DNA from: PCRC01 sp040384665 | GTDB taxonomy: Bacteria; Pseudomonadota; Gammaproteobacteria; Burkholderiales; Burkholderiaceae_C | Length of the DNA: 64,000 nt | NCBI GenBank assembly: GCA_040384665.1 | Contig: JAZKIY010000006.1 | Coordinates: 88,895 to 152,894, forward strand | Direction of reading: 5' to 3' | In this document: one piece after another, positions 46,228 through 53,595 of the stretch | How positions within the stretch are numbered: position 1 is the stretch's first letter | How the letters are laid out: each line of letters begins with the position of its first letter | Position numbers and translations under genes: made by a program | Notes under the pieces: model-generated | Seen by the model: only the letters and a program-made list of their open reading frames with translations | Database searches by the model: none | What the model was told of the DNA's origin: nothing

Positions 46228-46709
46228 GCGCACGGCCTTTCAAAGTGCTCGGCATCCAGCAGATCGCCATCGGCGGGCTGGACAAGCTCAAGCTGCAAAA
46301 ACTCTGGGTCGAGATGCTGGGCCTGGAAGTCACTGGCACCTACAAAAGCGAACGAGAAAACGTGGACGAAGACATCTGCGCCATTGGCAGCGGCCCGTTC
46401 AAGGTCGAGGTTGATCTGATGCAGCCGATGGACCCGGAGAAGAAGCCAGCGGTTCACGCCACGCCCCTCAACCATGTGGGCCTGTGGATCGACGACCTGC
46501 CCACGGCGGTGCAGTGGCTGACGGGTCAGGGCGTGCGTTTTGCGCCCGGTGGCATCCGGCTGGGTGCTGCGGGCTTCGACATTTGCTTCATCCACCCCAA
46601 AGGCAATGACGAGTTGCCCATCAGCGGCGAGGGCGTGCTGATCGAACTGGTGCAGGCACCGGCCGAAGTGGTGGCCGCATTTGCCAGGCTGGCGGCCCAG
46701 CCGCACTGA
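46224..46709 (+). CDS. Glyoxalase/VOC family protein (probable methylmalonyl-CoA epimerase)
   Basis: 161 residues with two VOC halves: VLGIQQIAIGGLDKLKLQKLWVEMLGL with the His/Gln-type metal position at the start, and LNHVGLWIDDLPTAVQWLTGQGV, with a late glutamate in GVLIELVQAP. Being coupled to pccA and in one operon with the mutase, it most likely supplies the missing step, conversion of (S)- to (R)-methylmalonyl-CoA. The first metal ligand appears as Q (QQIAIG) instead of H, as occurs in some VOC proteins, so the assignment is based mainly on context. A terminator follows. Confidence 0.78.
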   Translation: MSARPFKVLGIQQIAIGGLDKLKLQKLWVEMLGLEVTGTYKSERENVDEDICAIGSGPFKVEVDLMQPMDPEKKPAVHATPLNHVGLWIDDLPTAVQWLTGQGVRFAPGGIRLGAAGFDICFIHPKGNDELPISGEGVLIELVQAPAEVVAAFARLAAQPH

Positions 46710-46758
46710 GCGGTGTCGGCCGGCCTTGCCGTGCAGGCAGGGCGGCCAAAAAAAGATC

Positions 46759-46782
46759 AGGCGGTGAATACCGCCTTTTTTT
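46759..46782 (+). terminator. Rho-independent terminator of the propionate operon
   Basis: Stem AGGCGGT/ACCGCCT (46759-46765 with 46770-46776), loop GAAT, T run of seven. It ends the scpA operon 73 bp after the last stop. Confidence 0.93.
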
Positions 46783-46821
46783 CGCCGGTCGGTTCCAGCG
46801 AAGCTCCGTATCCTCGTGGTG

Positions 46822-48384
46822 ATGACGCCTGCCAAAACCACCATGCTGCTGCACCTTTTGTCTCCCGGCGCCACGCTGCTGCGCCGCCTGCGCCTGACCA
46901 CCAAACTCGCCTTGCTGACGGCGTTGATGGCACTGACGCTGGTTTCTGGCGGCCTCTACCTCGCTCAGACCCAGGCCATTGCCTGGCATGTCGCGCCCGC
47001 TGGGCTGCTGCTGGCCGTGGCACTCTCCGTTGCGGGTGTACTGGTGTACCTGTTGCTGGCGTTCCATGTGAGTTTCATGCGCGACTTTCAGCGCACCACC
47101 GCCTGGATTCAACAGCTCGTTGGCGGCGACCTGACCAGCCGCGACAAGGGCCACGGCGGCTGCGATGAGTTGGCCGATGTGGGGGCTTTGCTGGAAGAGT
47201 TGGTTGGCCGCTTGTCTGCCACCGTGGCGAATGTGCGGAGCAACTCGGCGCTGGTGGCCTACGCCGGCCACCACCTGGCCAACAGCAGCCGGGACCTGGC
47301 CGACCGCACCGAACAGCAAGCCGCCAACCTGGAGCAAACGGCGGCCAGCGTGCACCAGCTCTCGTCGGCGGTGCAGCAGAACGCGGCCACCGCGTCTGAG
47401 GTGGACAGCAAGGCCCTGGGCGTGCGGGACGCGGCAGAAAGCGGTGCCCAGTCGATGAACTCGGCCGTGGCTTCGGTGGAAGCCATCCACAAGAGCACCG
47501 GCCGCATGAACGAGATCATTGGCGTGATCGACAGCCTGGCCTTTCAGACCAACATCCTGGCGCTGAACGCCGCCGTGGAAGCCGCCCGCGCTGGCGAGCA
47601 GGGCCGTGGCTTTGCGGTGGTGGCCAGCGAGGTGCGCAACCTGGCGCAGCGCTCGGGCGAGTCCGCACGGGAAATCCGGGCACTGATCCAGGCATCGACC
47701 GCGCAGATCGAGGCCAGCGTGGCGCAAATCCGTGCGGCGGGCATTGGCATCACCCATGTGGTGGCAGGCATCCGGGGGGTGGCAGCCAACATGTCACAGA
47801 TATCTACCGCCAGCACCGAACAAAGTACCGGGTTGAACGAGATTTCCTGTGCGGTGGCGCAGTTGGACGAGATCACCCAGCGCAATGCGCAGATGGTGGA
47901 CAACGCGGCCGCGCAGGCCCACAGCCTGGAAGAGCGCGCGGCAGGCTTGGTCAAGGCGGTGTCGGGTTTTCGACTGCAGCAAGGCACGGCCGGCGAGGCG
48001 GTGGAATTGGTGGAGCGGGCCGTGGCGATGCGCAACAACTGCAGCGCAGAGTCTTTTTTGCGCACGCTGACCGACCCCGCCGCCGGGTTTCACGACCGCG
48101 ACATGTATGTGTTCGCACTCAACGCCGAAGGCACCTACCTGGCATTTGGTGGCAACCGGTCCAAGGTGGGGAGTTCGGTCCACAACATCCCAGGCATCCA
48201 GGGCGACCGGCTGATGGCGGCCATCGTTCAGCAGGCCGCCGTTGGACCGGGCTGGGTGGAATACGAGATCACCAACCCGGCCAATGGCGTGGTGCAGTCC
48301 AAGATGTCTTACGTGCAGCAGCTGGACGGCTTGTACGTCGGCTGCGGGGTCTACAAGAATCTGGCGCAGCTGAAGGCGGCCTGA
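46822..48384 (+). CDS. Methyl-accepting chemotaxis protein with C-terminal Cache domain
   Basis: 520 residues. Two membrane helices (about 28-48 and 58-82) are joined by only about ten residues, so there is no periplasmic sensor domain. A short HAMP-like stretch is followed by the signalling coiled coil, with the conserved hairpin IIGVIDSLAFQTNILALNAAVEAARAGEQGRGFAVVASEVR (split around residues 232-272). After it (about 391-520) comes a single-Cache-like domain (SFLRTLTDPAAGFHDRDMYV, then MSYVQQLDGLYVGCGVY). The Cache domain is therefore predicted in the cytoplasm, an unusual position. Start ATG 46822; GTG codons just before it are alternatives. No other chemotaxis genes are nearby. Confidence 0.88.
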   Translation: MTPAKTTMLLHLLSPGATLLRRLRLTTKLALLTALMALTLVSGGLYLAQTQAIAWHVAPAGLLLAVALSVAGVLVYLLLAFHVSFMRDFQRTTAWIQQLVGGDLTSRDKGHGGCDELADVGALLEELVGRLSATVANVRSNSALVAYAGHHLANSSRDLADRTEQQAANLEQTAASVHQLSSAVQQNAATASEVDSKALGVRDAAESGAQSMNSAVASVEAIHKSTGRMNEIIGVIDSLAFQTNILALNAAVEAARAGEQGRGFAVVASEVRNLAQRSGESAREIRALIQASTAQIEASVAQIRAAGIGITHVVAGIRGVAANMSQISTASTEQSTGLNEISCAVAQLDEITQRNAQMVDNAAAQAHSLEERAAGLVKAVSGFRLQQGTAGEAVELVERAVAMRNNCSAESFLRTLTDPAAGFHDRDMYVFALNAEGTYLAFGGNRSKVGSSVHNIPGIQGDRLMAAIVQQAAVGPGWVEYEITNPANGVVQSKMSYVQQLDGLYVGCGVYKNLAQLKAA

Positions 48385-48399
48385 GGCGGGCGGACCGCT

Positions 48400-49005
48400 T
48401 CAGCGCGGGCGGTTGGCCCGCGCCTTGGCCAGCGCCGCCTGGATCACAGAGGGTTTGCTGGGGGTGGTGATGGCCACGCTCTCCGCCGGGGCTGCCACCA
48501 ACCGTGTGCTTCGCCGTTCGTAGCGGGCACGGGCCTGGTCCGCCAAGGGTTGCGACCAGGCGGCCCAGCCGCTGGGTGGGTGGTCACCCGGGTGCGCGGC
48601 TTCCAGCTCAATGCAGTCGACCGGGCAGACTGGCAGGCACAGTTCACAGCCGGTGCAATGCGCCTCGACCACGGTGTGCATGCGTTTGTTGCTGCCCACA
48701 ATGGCGTCGGTTGGGCAGGCCTTGATGCACAAGGTGCAACCAATGCACCAGGCTTCGTCAATGAAAACAAGTGTCCGTGGTGTTTCCAGGCCGTTGGCCG
48801 GGTTCAATGGCAGCGGCGGCTTGCCGGTGAGGCGGGCCAGCCTCGCCACGCCTTCGGCACCGCCAGGTGGGCATTGGTTGATGGGCGCGTCGTCGTGCGC
48901 AATGGCCTTGGCGTACGCGGCACAGTCCGGGTAGCCACAGCGGGTGCACTGTGTTTGCGGCAAAGCCGCCAGCACGTCGGCGGTTTGCACGGCTTGTGGC
49001 CTCAC
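48400..49005 (-). CDS. rsxB: RnfB/RsxB-type electron transport iron-sulfur protein
   Basis: 201 residues. An N-terminal 4Fe-4S (Fes) domain has the pattern QCTRCGYPDCAAYAKAI...NQCPPGG, and two ferredoxin-type 4Fe-4S clusters follow (CIGCTLCIKACPTDAI and CTGCELCLPVCPVDCIEL). A basic C-terminal tail ends the protein. It lacks the N-terminal membrane helix of Gammaproteobacterial RnfB and stands without other rnf genes, as is usual for the betaproteobacterial form, so it probably serves as a soluble electron carrier. GTG start overlapping the stop of the upstream gene (GTGA), giving coupled translation with the secreted-protein gene. Confidence 0.9.
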   Translation of the reverse strand: MRPQAVQTADVLAALPQTQCTRCGYPDCAAYAKAIAHDDAPINQCPPGGAEGVARLARLTGKPPLPLNPANGLETPRTLVFIDEAWCIGCTLCIKACPTDAIVGSNKRMHTVVEAHCTGCELCLPVCPVDCIELEAAHPGDHPPSGWAAWSQPLADQARARYERRSTRLVAAPAESVAITTPSKPSVIQAALAKARANRPR

Positions 49006-49565
49006 TGCTGTGCGGGCATGGAGATCACGCGTTGCCCGTCGGGCATGGTGCTGACCGTGCCCGTTTTCGACAGGCGAACGGTTTTGCCAACCTGCACCGG
49101 AATGGCCAGTGCCTCGGCCATCTGGCCAGACTGCAGGTACACATGGATGTAGTACAGGCCTTCTGCGTCAGGGCGGATGTTGATGCTGTACTCGTCACCG
49201 GCGTTGAAGGCCACCGGCCCGGCGGGGGCGCCACTGCCCATGCCCAGTTCCGGGTCGGGGCGCAGTTCCACCGTCACCGGCGCGCCGTTGCCCAGCCGCG
49301 TCAGCTTCAGGTTCAACACACCCGGGTTGCCAACGCTGGGTTCGCTCATCGCGTAACGCATGCCCACGCCCATGCGGGTTTTGGCGGTGCGGATCTGGCC
49401 GGTGACCCAGGCGGTTTTGCGCGCGGCAGGCTTGGCGCTGGCAGGAACGGCGGCCGTCTGCTTGGCCGGGCAGGGCTTGCCCTCGGCGGCCGACCAGGCG
49501 GTGGCCGACAGGCACAGCAGCGACGCGCTGGCGATCAGGCGGGTGAATATGAGGGCGTGTTTCAT
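49002..49565 (-). CDS. Secreted protein of unknown function
   Basis: 187 residues from ATG 49565 (an upstream in-frame start at 49592 gives no better signal). It has a classical signal peptide (MKHALIFTRLIASASLLCLSA, cleavage likely after TAWSA). The mature domain is about 165 residues, mostly beta-strand pattern (LNLKLTRLGNGAPVTVEL, EYSINIRPDAEGLYYIHVYLQ). I do not recognise a named family; the pattern suggests an immunoglobulin-like or soluble periplasmic beta sandwich. It lies between a lipoprotein metalloprotease (upstream, 28 bp gap) and rsxB (overlap), so the three are probably one transcript. It might be a partner or substrate of the protease (inference). Confidence 0.75.
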   Translation of the reverse strand: MKHALIFTRLIASASLLCLSATAWSAAEGKPCPAKQTAAVPASAKPAARKTAWVTGQIRTAKTRMGVGMRYAMSEPSVGNPGVLNLKLTRLGNGAPVTVELRPDPELGMGSGAPAGPVAFNAGDEYSINIRPDAEGLYYIHVYLQSGQMAEALAIPVQVGKTVRLSKTGTVSTMPDGQRVISMPAQQ

Positions 49566-49593
49566 GGTGCGCTCCGGCAATCTCGGTGGCAAC

Positions 49594-51297
49594 TCAGCGG
49601 ACGGTCAGGGTGAAACAGGCGTTGCTGTTGCCCCCGGTGTTGCTGAACAGGTTGAAATCGGTCACTGCCACCACGTAGTCGCCGGCGGGCAGGTTGCGGG
49701 CAGCGGTTTCGCTGTTGTTGGTGGTGCTGTCTGCCACCACCAGTGAGCCCTGGTTGTTGTAGACCGTGAAGTCGGGGTCGGTGTTGGCGGTGGGGCTGCT
49801 GGAGGTGCGCACCAGGGTCAAGGTGCGGTTGCCCGCCGCAGCCAGGGTCAAACGGACGTAACGGTACTGCCCGGCCTTGTTGAACTCCCGGTTCGGGTCA
49901 GCGGCATTGCCAACACAGATGTTGGCCAACGACGAGTTCAGGCTGCCGTAACGCAGGTAGATCGGGTTCAGGTTCGCGATCGCGGGTGCGCCAAAGTTGG
50001 TTTCACCGGCGCCGTAGGCGTCTGTGGGCAAAGCGATCTGCTCGCGGCCAAAAATAGGCCGCAGCGTGTTGGCAAAAGCGGTGGTGGGTGTGCCGAGCCG
50101 CAAGGCGTTGGCAAACGAATGGATGCTGGACAGCGCGGGCGTGGCAGTGAGGCCATTGCGCATGGTGGCCCAGACCGCGCCAAAACCGACGCCGCTGTTG
50201 TTGCTCAGGTCCCAGAACATCCGCTCGACGCTGGACTCCTTGAACCAGCCGGGGTTGCTGCCTTCGCCGAGAGAGACGTTGAAGGTGCCGCCATTGGCCT
50301 GCCCAGCCTGGCTGGTGTCCACATACACCGGGTTGTTCAGCGCAACGCCTGCCCAGCCGTTGCCCCAGCCCTCTGAGAAGGCCACCCGCATGTCGAGGCG
50401 GTCGTTGTTGCCACCGTGGGGGCCACCGAGCGAATCGTCGCGTGAGAAAGCGCTTTGCAGGTAATGGCCAAATTCGTGCGTCACCACATGGGCGTCGTAC
50501 TCGTCGGTGTCGTTGTCGGCCCGGCCGAGGATGTACATCTCGCGCGTGGTGGTGCTGCCGTTGGTCGTGGTGTTGAAGAACGAGGTGGTGATTTGCCCCT
50601 GCGCTAGGGTGCCGGGTGAGGCGATGTTGTTCGGGCTCCAGTTGACGGTGAGCCGGGGGAAAGCGACCCGGCTGTCGACCGCGACGATGCGTTGGGTGGC
50701 GTTGTACAGCGTGTCGATGATGGCAAAGGGGCCGGCAGCGCGCTGGGCGGCCACGTAGCTGCTGCCGTTCCAGCCCGAGGCCGCGTGCAGGTTCTGGGTC
50801 ACCACGGCGGCACCGCCGGTGGTGAAACGCGCACCGTCGATCGCCCATTGGGCGCCCTGGTTGGTGTTGTCCACCACCGCTATCTCGGCGCTGGCGGTGC
50901 CGCTGGTGGTCATGCGGGCACTGGCACGCACGAAGGCGTTGCGGCCGAGAGGGACCTGCAAGGTGTAGTCCCCCGACGCGTTGGTCTGTGTGCTGGCAAT
51001 GACCGACTGGTTGCCCGCATCGACCAGTTCCACCACCACCGAGCGGGCAGGGCGGCGCGTGGTGTTGCGGTAGTCCAGACCGGGCCGCCCGTTGGCTCCG
51101 ACGCTGACGGCAGGCACGAAGTCGAACGTGACGCGCCCACTGACGGTGACCAAGGTGGCGCCGGGCGCGACCGGGGTGCCTGCAACCGGGGCCGTGGTCG
51201 CAGGGGGTGTGGAAGAGGCGGGGGCATCGTCACCCCCGCCGCCGCATGCGTTGAGCAAGGCTGCGGCAATGACCAGCAGGGTCGCGGAATACTTCAT
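49594..51297 (-). CDS. Putative secreted lipoprotein zinc metalloprotease
   Basis: 567 residues. Signal with lipobox LLNAC (C18) followed by a glycine/serine-rich linker. Residues about 50-130 look like a carboxypeptidase-regulatory/CNA-type beta domain (VSGRVTFDF, ASGDYTLQVPLG). The catalytic region carries HEFGH (274-278, HExxH) and a plausible third ligand or helper, Glu309, in FSEGWGN. The last ~120 residues (RYVRLTLAAAGNRTLTLV, LPAGDYVVAVTDFN) resemble a bacterial pre-peptidase C-terminal (PPC) beta-sandwich. It is likely an outer-membrane or surface-anchored protease of unknown target. It is not a member of a family I can name with certainty. Confidence 0.78.
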   Translation of the reverse strand: MKYSATLLVIAAALLNACGGGGDDAPASSTPPATTAPVAGTPVAPGATLVTVSGRVTFDFVPAVSVGANGRPGLDYRNTTRRPARSVVVELVDAGNQSVIASTQTNASGDYTLQVPLGRNAFVRASARMTTSGTASAEIAVVDNTNQGAQWAIDGARFTTGGAAVVTQNLHAASGWNGSSYVAAQRAAGPFAIIDTLYNATQRIVAVDSRVAFPRLTVNWSPNNIASPGTLAQGQITTSFFNTTTNGSTTTREMYILGRADNDTDEYDAHVVTHEFGHYLQSAFSRDDSLGGPHGGNNDRLDMRVAFSEGWGNGWAGVALNNPVYVDTSQAGQANGGTFNVSLGEGSNPGWFKESSVERMFWDLSNNSGVGFGAVWATMRNGLTATPALSSIHSFANALRLGTPTTAFANTLRPIFGREQIALPTDAYGAGETNFGAPAIANLNPIYLRYGSLNSSLANICVGNAADPNREFNKAGQYRYVRLTLAAAGNRTLTLVRTSSSPTANTDPDFTVYNNQGSLVVADSTTNNSETAARNLPAGDYVVAVTDFNLFSNTGGNSNACFTLTVR

Positions 51298-51342
51298 GGC
51301 CAGTGGGTCTCCGGGGGTTCTTGTTCAGGCAATACGGCGCAA

Positions 51343-51374
51343 TGGCCCGACCGGTTTCACACCGGTGCGGGCCA
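51343..51374. promoter_or_regulatory. Strong GC-rich hairpin upstream of the metalloprotease gene
   Basis: Arms TGGCCCGACCGGT (51343-51355) and ACCGGTGCGGGCCA (51361-51374) pair with a single bulged base; loop TTCAC. No T run follows on either strand, so it is not a standard terminator. It lies 46 bp before the protease start, where it could form in the 5' leader. Confidence 0.5.
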
Positions 51375-51461
51375 CTTGGCAGAAAGGCAAGCCTTCAAAA
51401 CTGAGTGTGCGCCTGAAGACAAGTTCCGGATTTCAGCACACTTCCTGAAACCCGCAGCGCG

Positions 51462-52880
51462 TCAACGCTTGCTGGCGGCGCGGCTGCGTTTGCTGGCCAC
51501 GGGGGTGACCGGCGCAACCGCAGGGGCCTTCTTGCGAGCCGCGGGCTTGGCCACAACGGGTGCAGCAACGGCAACCGGTGCCGCCTTTTCTGCCACCGGG
51601 GCGACGGCTTTGGCCACCGGGCTGTGTTGCAGGATGAAGGCCTTGACCTGCGGATAAACCATGTCGCGCCAGCGGCGGCCACTGAAAATCCCGTAATGGC
51701 CAGCGCCCTTGGCTTCCAGGTGCTTTTGCTGTGATTTGGCAATGCCGCTGCAGAGGTCGTGTGCGGCTTCGGTCTGGCCGGAGCCAGAAATGTCGTCGAG
51801 TTCACCTTCCACGGTGAACAGCGCGGTGGACGTGATGTCCTGCGGGCGCACACGTTCCAGCTGGCCTTTGGTGTTGCGCACGTCCCAGGTGCCGTTGACC
51901 AGTTTGAAGTCCTGGAACACGGTTTTGATGGTTTCCAGGTAGTAGTCGGCGTCCATGTCGAGCACGGCGTTGTACTCGTCATAGAACTTGCGGTGGGCTT
52001 CGGTGCTGGCGTCGTCGCCTTTGAGCAGGTCTTTGAAGTAGTCGTAATGGCTCTTCAGGTGGCGGTCCGGGTTCATGGCCACAAAACCGGTGTGCTGCAG
52101 AAAACCGGGGTAAACGCGGCGACCGGCGCCGGGGAAGTTGGCCGGTACCCGGAAGATGACGTTGTTCTCAAACCACTCGTAGCTCTTGTTCATCGCCAGG
52201 TTGTTCACCGCGGTGGGCGAACGGCGGGCGTCGATGGGGCCACCCATCATGGTCATGGAGAGCGGGGTGGTTTCACCGCGCGTAGCCATCAGCGACACCG
52301 CGGCCAGCACTGGCACGGTCGGCTGGCAGACGCTGATGACGTGGCAGTTGCCGTAAATGCCCTGCAGGTGGCGGATGAACTCCTGCACATAGTTGATGTA
52401 GTCGTCGAGGTGGAATTCACCTTCTGACAGCGGCACCAGGCGGGCGTTTTTCCAGTCGGTGATGTAGACCTTGTGGTCTTTCAGCATGGTCTTGACGGTG
52501 TCGCGCAGCAGGGTGGCGTAGTGGCCAGACAGGGGGGCGACGATCAGCACAGCCGGCTGGCCCTTGAGCTGGGACAGGGTGTTGGCGTTGTCGGTGAAGC
52601 GCTTGAAACGGCGCAGCTCGCAAAACGGCTTGTCCAGCTCAACGCGTTCCTGGATGGCCAGTTCCACACCGTCGGCCAGGATGGTTTGCAGGCCGAAACT
52701 TGGCTTTTCGTAGTCCTTGCCCAAACGGTAGAGCAGGTCGTAGCCGGCTGAAACGCGCTGGGCAAATGGGGTTTGCCCAAACACCGAACCGGTGTTGCTG
52801 TACATCTTGGCGGAAGCCTGCGCAAAGTCGGCAAACGGCTCCATGAGCGAGCGCTGGGCTTCGTAGATCTGGTAAAGCAT
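51462..52880 (-). CDS. phaZ: Intracellular polyhydroxyalkanoate depolymerase
   Basis: 472 residues. Alpha/beta-hydrolase of the PhaZ (intracellular, short-chain-length) family with N-terminal MLYQIYEAQRSLMEPF and the active-site cysteine in VISVCQPTVPVLAA (C185; the equivalent residue in Cupriavidus PhaZ is C183). Later blocks TVEGELDDISGSGQT and GAGHYGIFSGRRWR contain the probable Asp and His. It degrades native PHB granules. About 55 residues at the C-terminus form an Ala/Pro/Lys-rich tail (AKPAARKKAPAVAP, KRSRAASKR) not needed for the catalytic fold. Downstream is the metalloprotease operon; a possible PhaR site lies before the start. Confidence 0.95.
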   Translation of the reverse strand: MLYQIYEAQRSLMEPFADFAQASAKMYSNTGSVFGQTPFAQRVSAGYDLLYRLGKDYEKPSFGLQTILADGVELAIQERVELDKPFCELRRFKRFTDNANTLSQLKGQPAVLIVAPLSGHYATLLRDTVKTMLKDHKVYITDWKNARLVPLSEGEFHLDDYINYVQEFIRHLQGIYGNCHVISVCQPTVPVLAAVSLMATRGETTPLSMTMMGGPIDARRSPTAVNNLAMNKSYEWFENNVIFRVPANFPGAGRRVYPGFLQHTGFVAMNPDRHLKSHYDYFKDLLKGDDASTEAHRKFYDEYNAVLDMDADYYLETIKTVFQDFKLVNGTWDVRNTKGQLERVRPQDITSTALFTVEGELDDISGSGQTEAAHDLCSGIAKSQQKHLEAKGAGHYGIFSGRRWRDMVYPQVKAFILQHSPVAKAVAPVAEKAAPVAVAAPVVAKPAARKKAPAVAPVTPVASKRSRAASKR

Positions 52881-52900
52881 TGTGAGTAGCCCGGTTATTT

Positions 52901-52918
52901 ATGTTGCAGTGCAATATA
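52901..52918 (-). promoter_or_regulatory. phaZ promoter with candidate PhaR-type site
   Basis: On the minus strand TGCTATATT forms an extended -10 (TATATT, 52918-52913). It runs into TTGCACTGCAACAT, a TGC-rich near-palindrome similar to the sequence recognised by PHB-responsive PhaR repressors (from memory: TTGC/GCAA-type half sites). No consensus -35 is seen. Confidence 0.45.
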
Positions 52919-52934
52919 GCAGGTGTGCACCCGC

Positions 52935-52957
52935 AAAAAATGGGGGACAACCCCCAA
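52935..52957 (-). terminator. Rho-independent terminator of bfr
   Basis: On the minus strand TTGGGGG and CCCCCA pair over a TTGT loop, followed by six T. It lies 13 bp after the bfr stop. Confidence 0.88.
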
Positions 52958-52969
52958 TGCGCAACCGCT

Positions 52970-53446
52970 TCAGCTGGCTTCGTCCATCTGGCTCTGCAGG
53001 TAGTTGTGCATGCCCACCTTGTCCATCAGGTCGAGCTGGGTTTCCAGGAAATCGATGTGCTCTTCGGTGTCGTCCAGAATGCCTTGCAGCAGATCGCGGG
53101 ACACGTAGTCGCGTGAAATTTCGCATTGCGCGATACCGTCTTTGATGGTGGCCTGCGCACCCTGCTCGGACTGCAGATCGCACTTGAGCGCTTCCTGCAC
53201 GTTTTCGCCCACACGCAGTTTGCCGAGGTCTTGCAGGTTGGGCAGGCCGTCGAGCATGAAAATCCGGTCCATCAGTTTGTCGGCATGTTTCATTTCACCG
53301 ATGGATTCTTCGTACTCTTTTTTGGCCAGCTTGCCAAAACCCCAGTGCTTGAACATGCGGTAGTGCAGGAAGTACTGGTTGATGGCCGTCAGCTCGTTTT
53401 TCAGCTGTGCCTGGAGGTGGTGGATGACTTGTGCGTCGCCTTGCAT
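52970..53446 (-). CDS. bfr: Bacterioferritin
   Basis: 158 residues, standard Bfr length. Ferroxidase ligands E18, E51, H54, E94 and H130 are present, and M52, the heme-iron ligand, is in GEMKHADKLM. The position of the sixth ligand, E127 in the E. coli protein, is threonine here (DDTEEHID), as in one subunit type of species that carry two bacterioferritins. It stores iron and limits free Fe(II). ATG 53446 is preceded by AAGGAG 6 nt upstream; in-frame codons further up are not used. A terminator follows. No bacterioferritin-associated ferredoxin gene is next to it. Confidence 0.94.
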   Translation of the reverse strand: MQGDAQVIHHLQAQLKNELTAINQYFLHYRMFKHWGFGKLAKKEYEESIGEMKHADKLMDRIFMLDGLPNLQDLGKLRVGENVQEALKCDLQSEQGAQATIKDGIAQCEISRDYVSRDLLQGILDDTEEHIDFLETQLDLMDKVGMHNYLQSQMDEAS

Positions 53447-53524
53447 GGTGGCTCCTTGGTGGTGTTTGAGGCCATTATCGGTGCCCCCGGGGCCGTCAAA
53501 ACGACTCCGGAGGCAAGGAAACAA

Positions 53525-53595
53525 TGATTTTTAAGCCAAATCGGCCATGGGCCCTAGTGAAACCTTGTGATTCAGCTATCAATACAGGAGCAATC
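53525..53595 (+). repeat. Dispersed ~60-bp repeat, copy D (bfr-ppsR gap)
   Basis: The clearest intergenic copy: AAGCCAAATCGGCC, GGGCCCTAGTG, TTGTGATTCAGCTATCAAT, then AGGAGCA. It lies between the bfr 5' end and the ppsR 3' end and reaches the ppsR stop. Confidence 0.8.
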
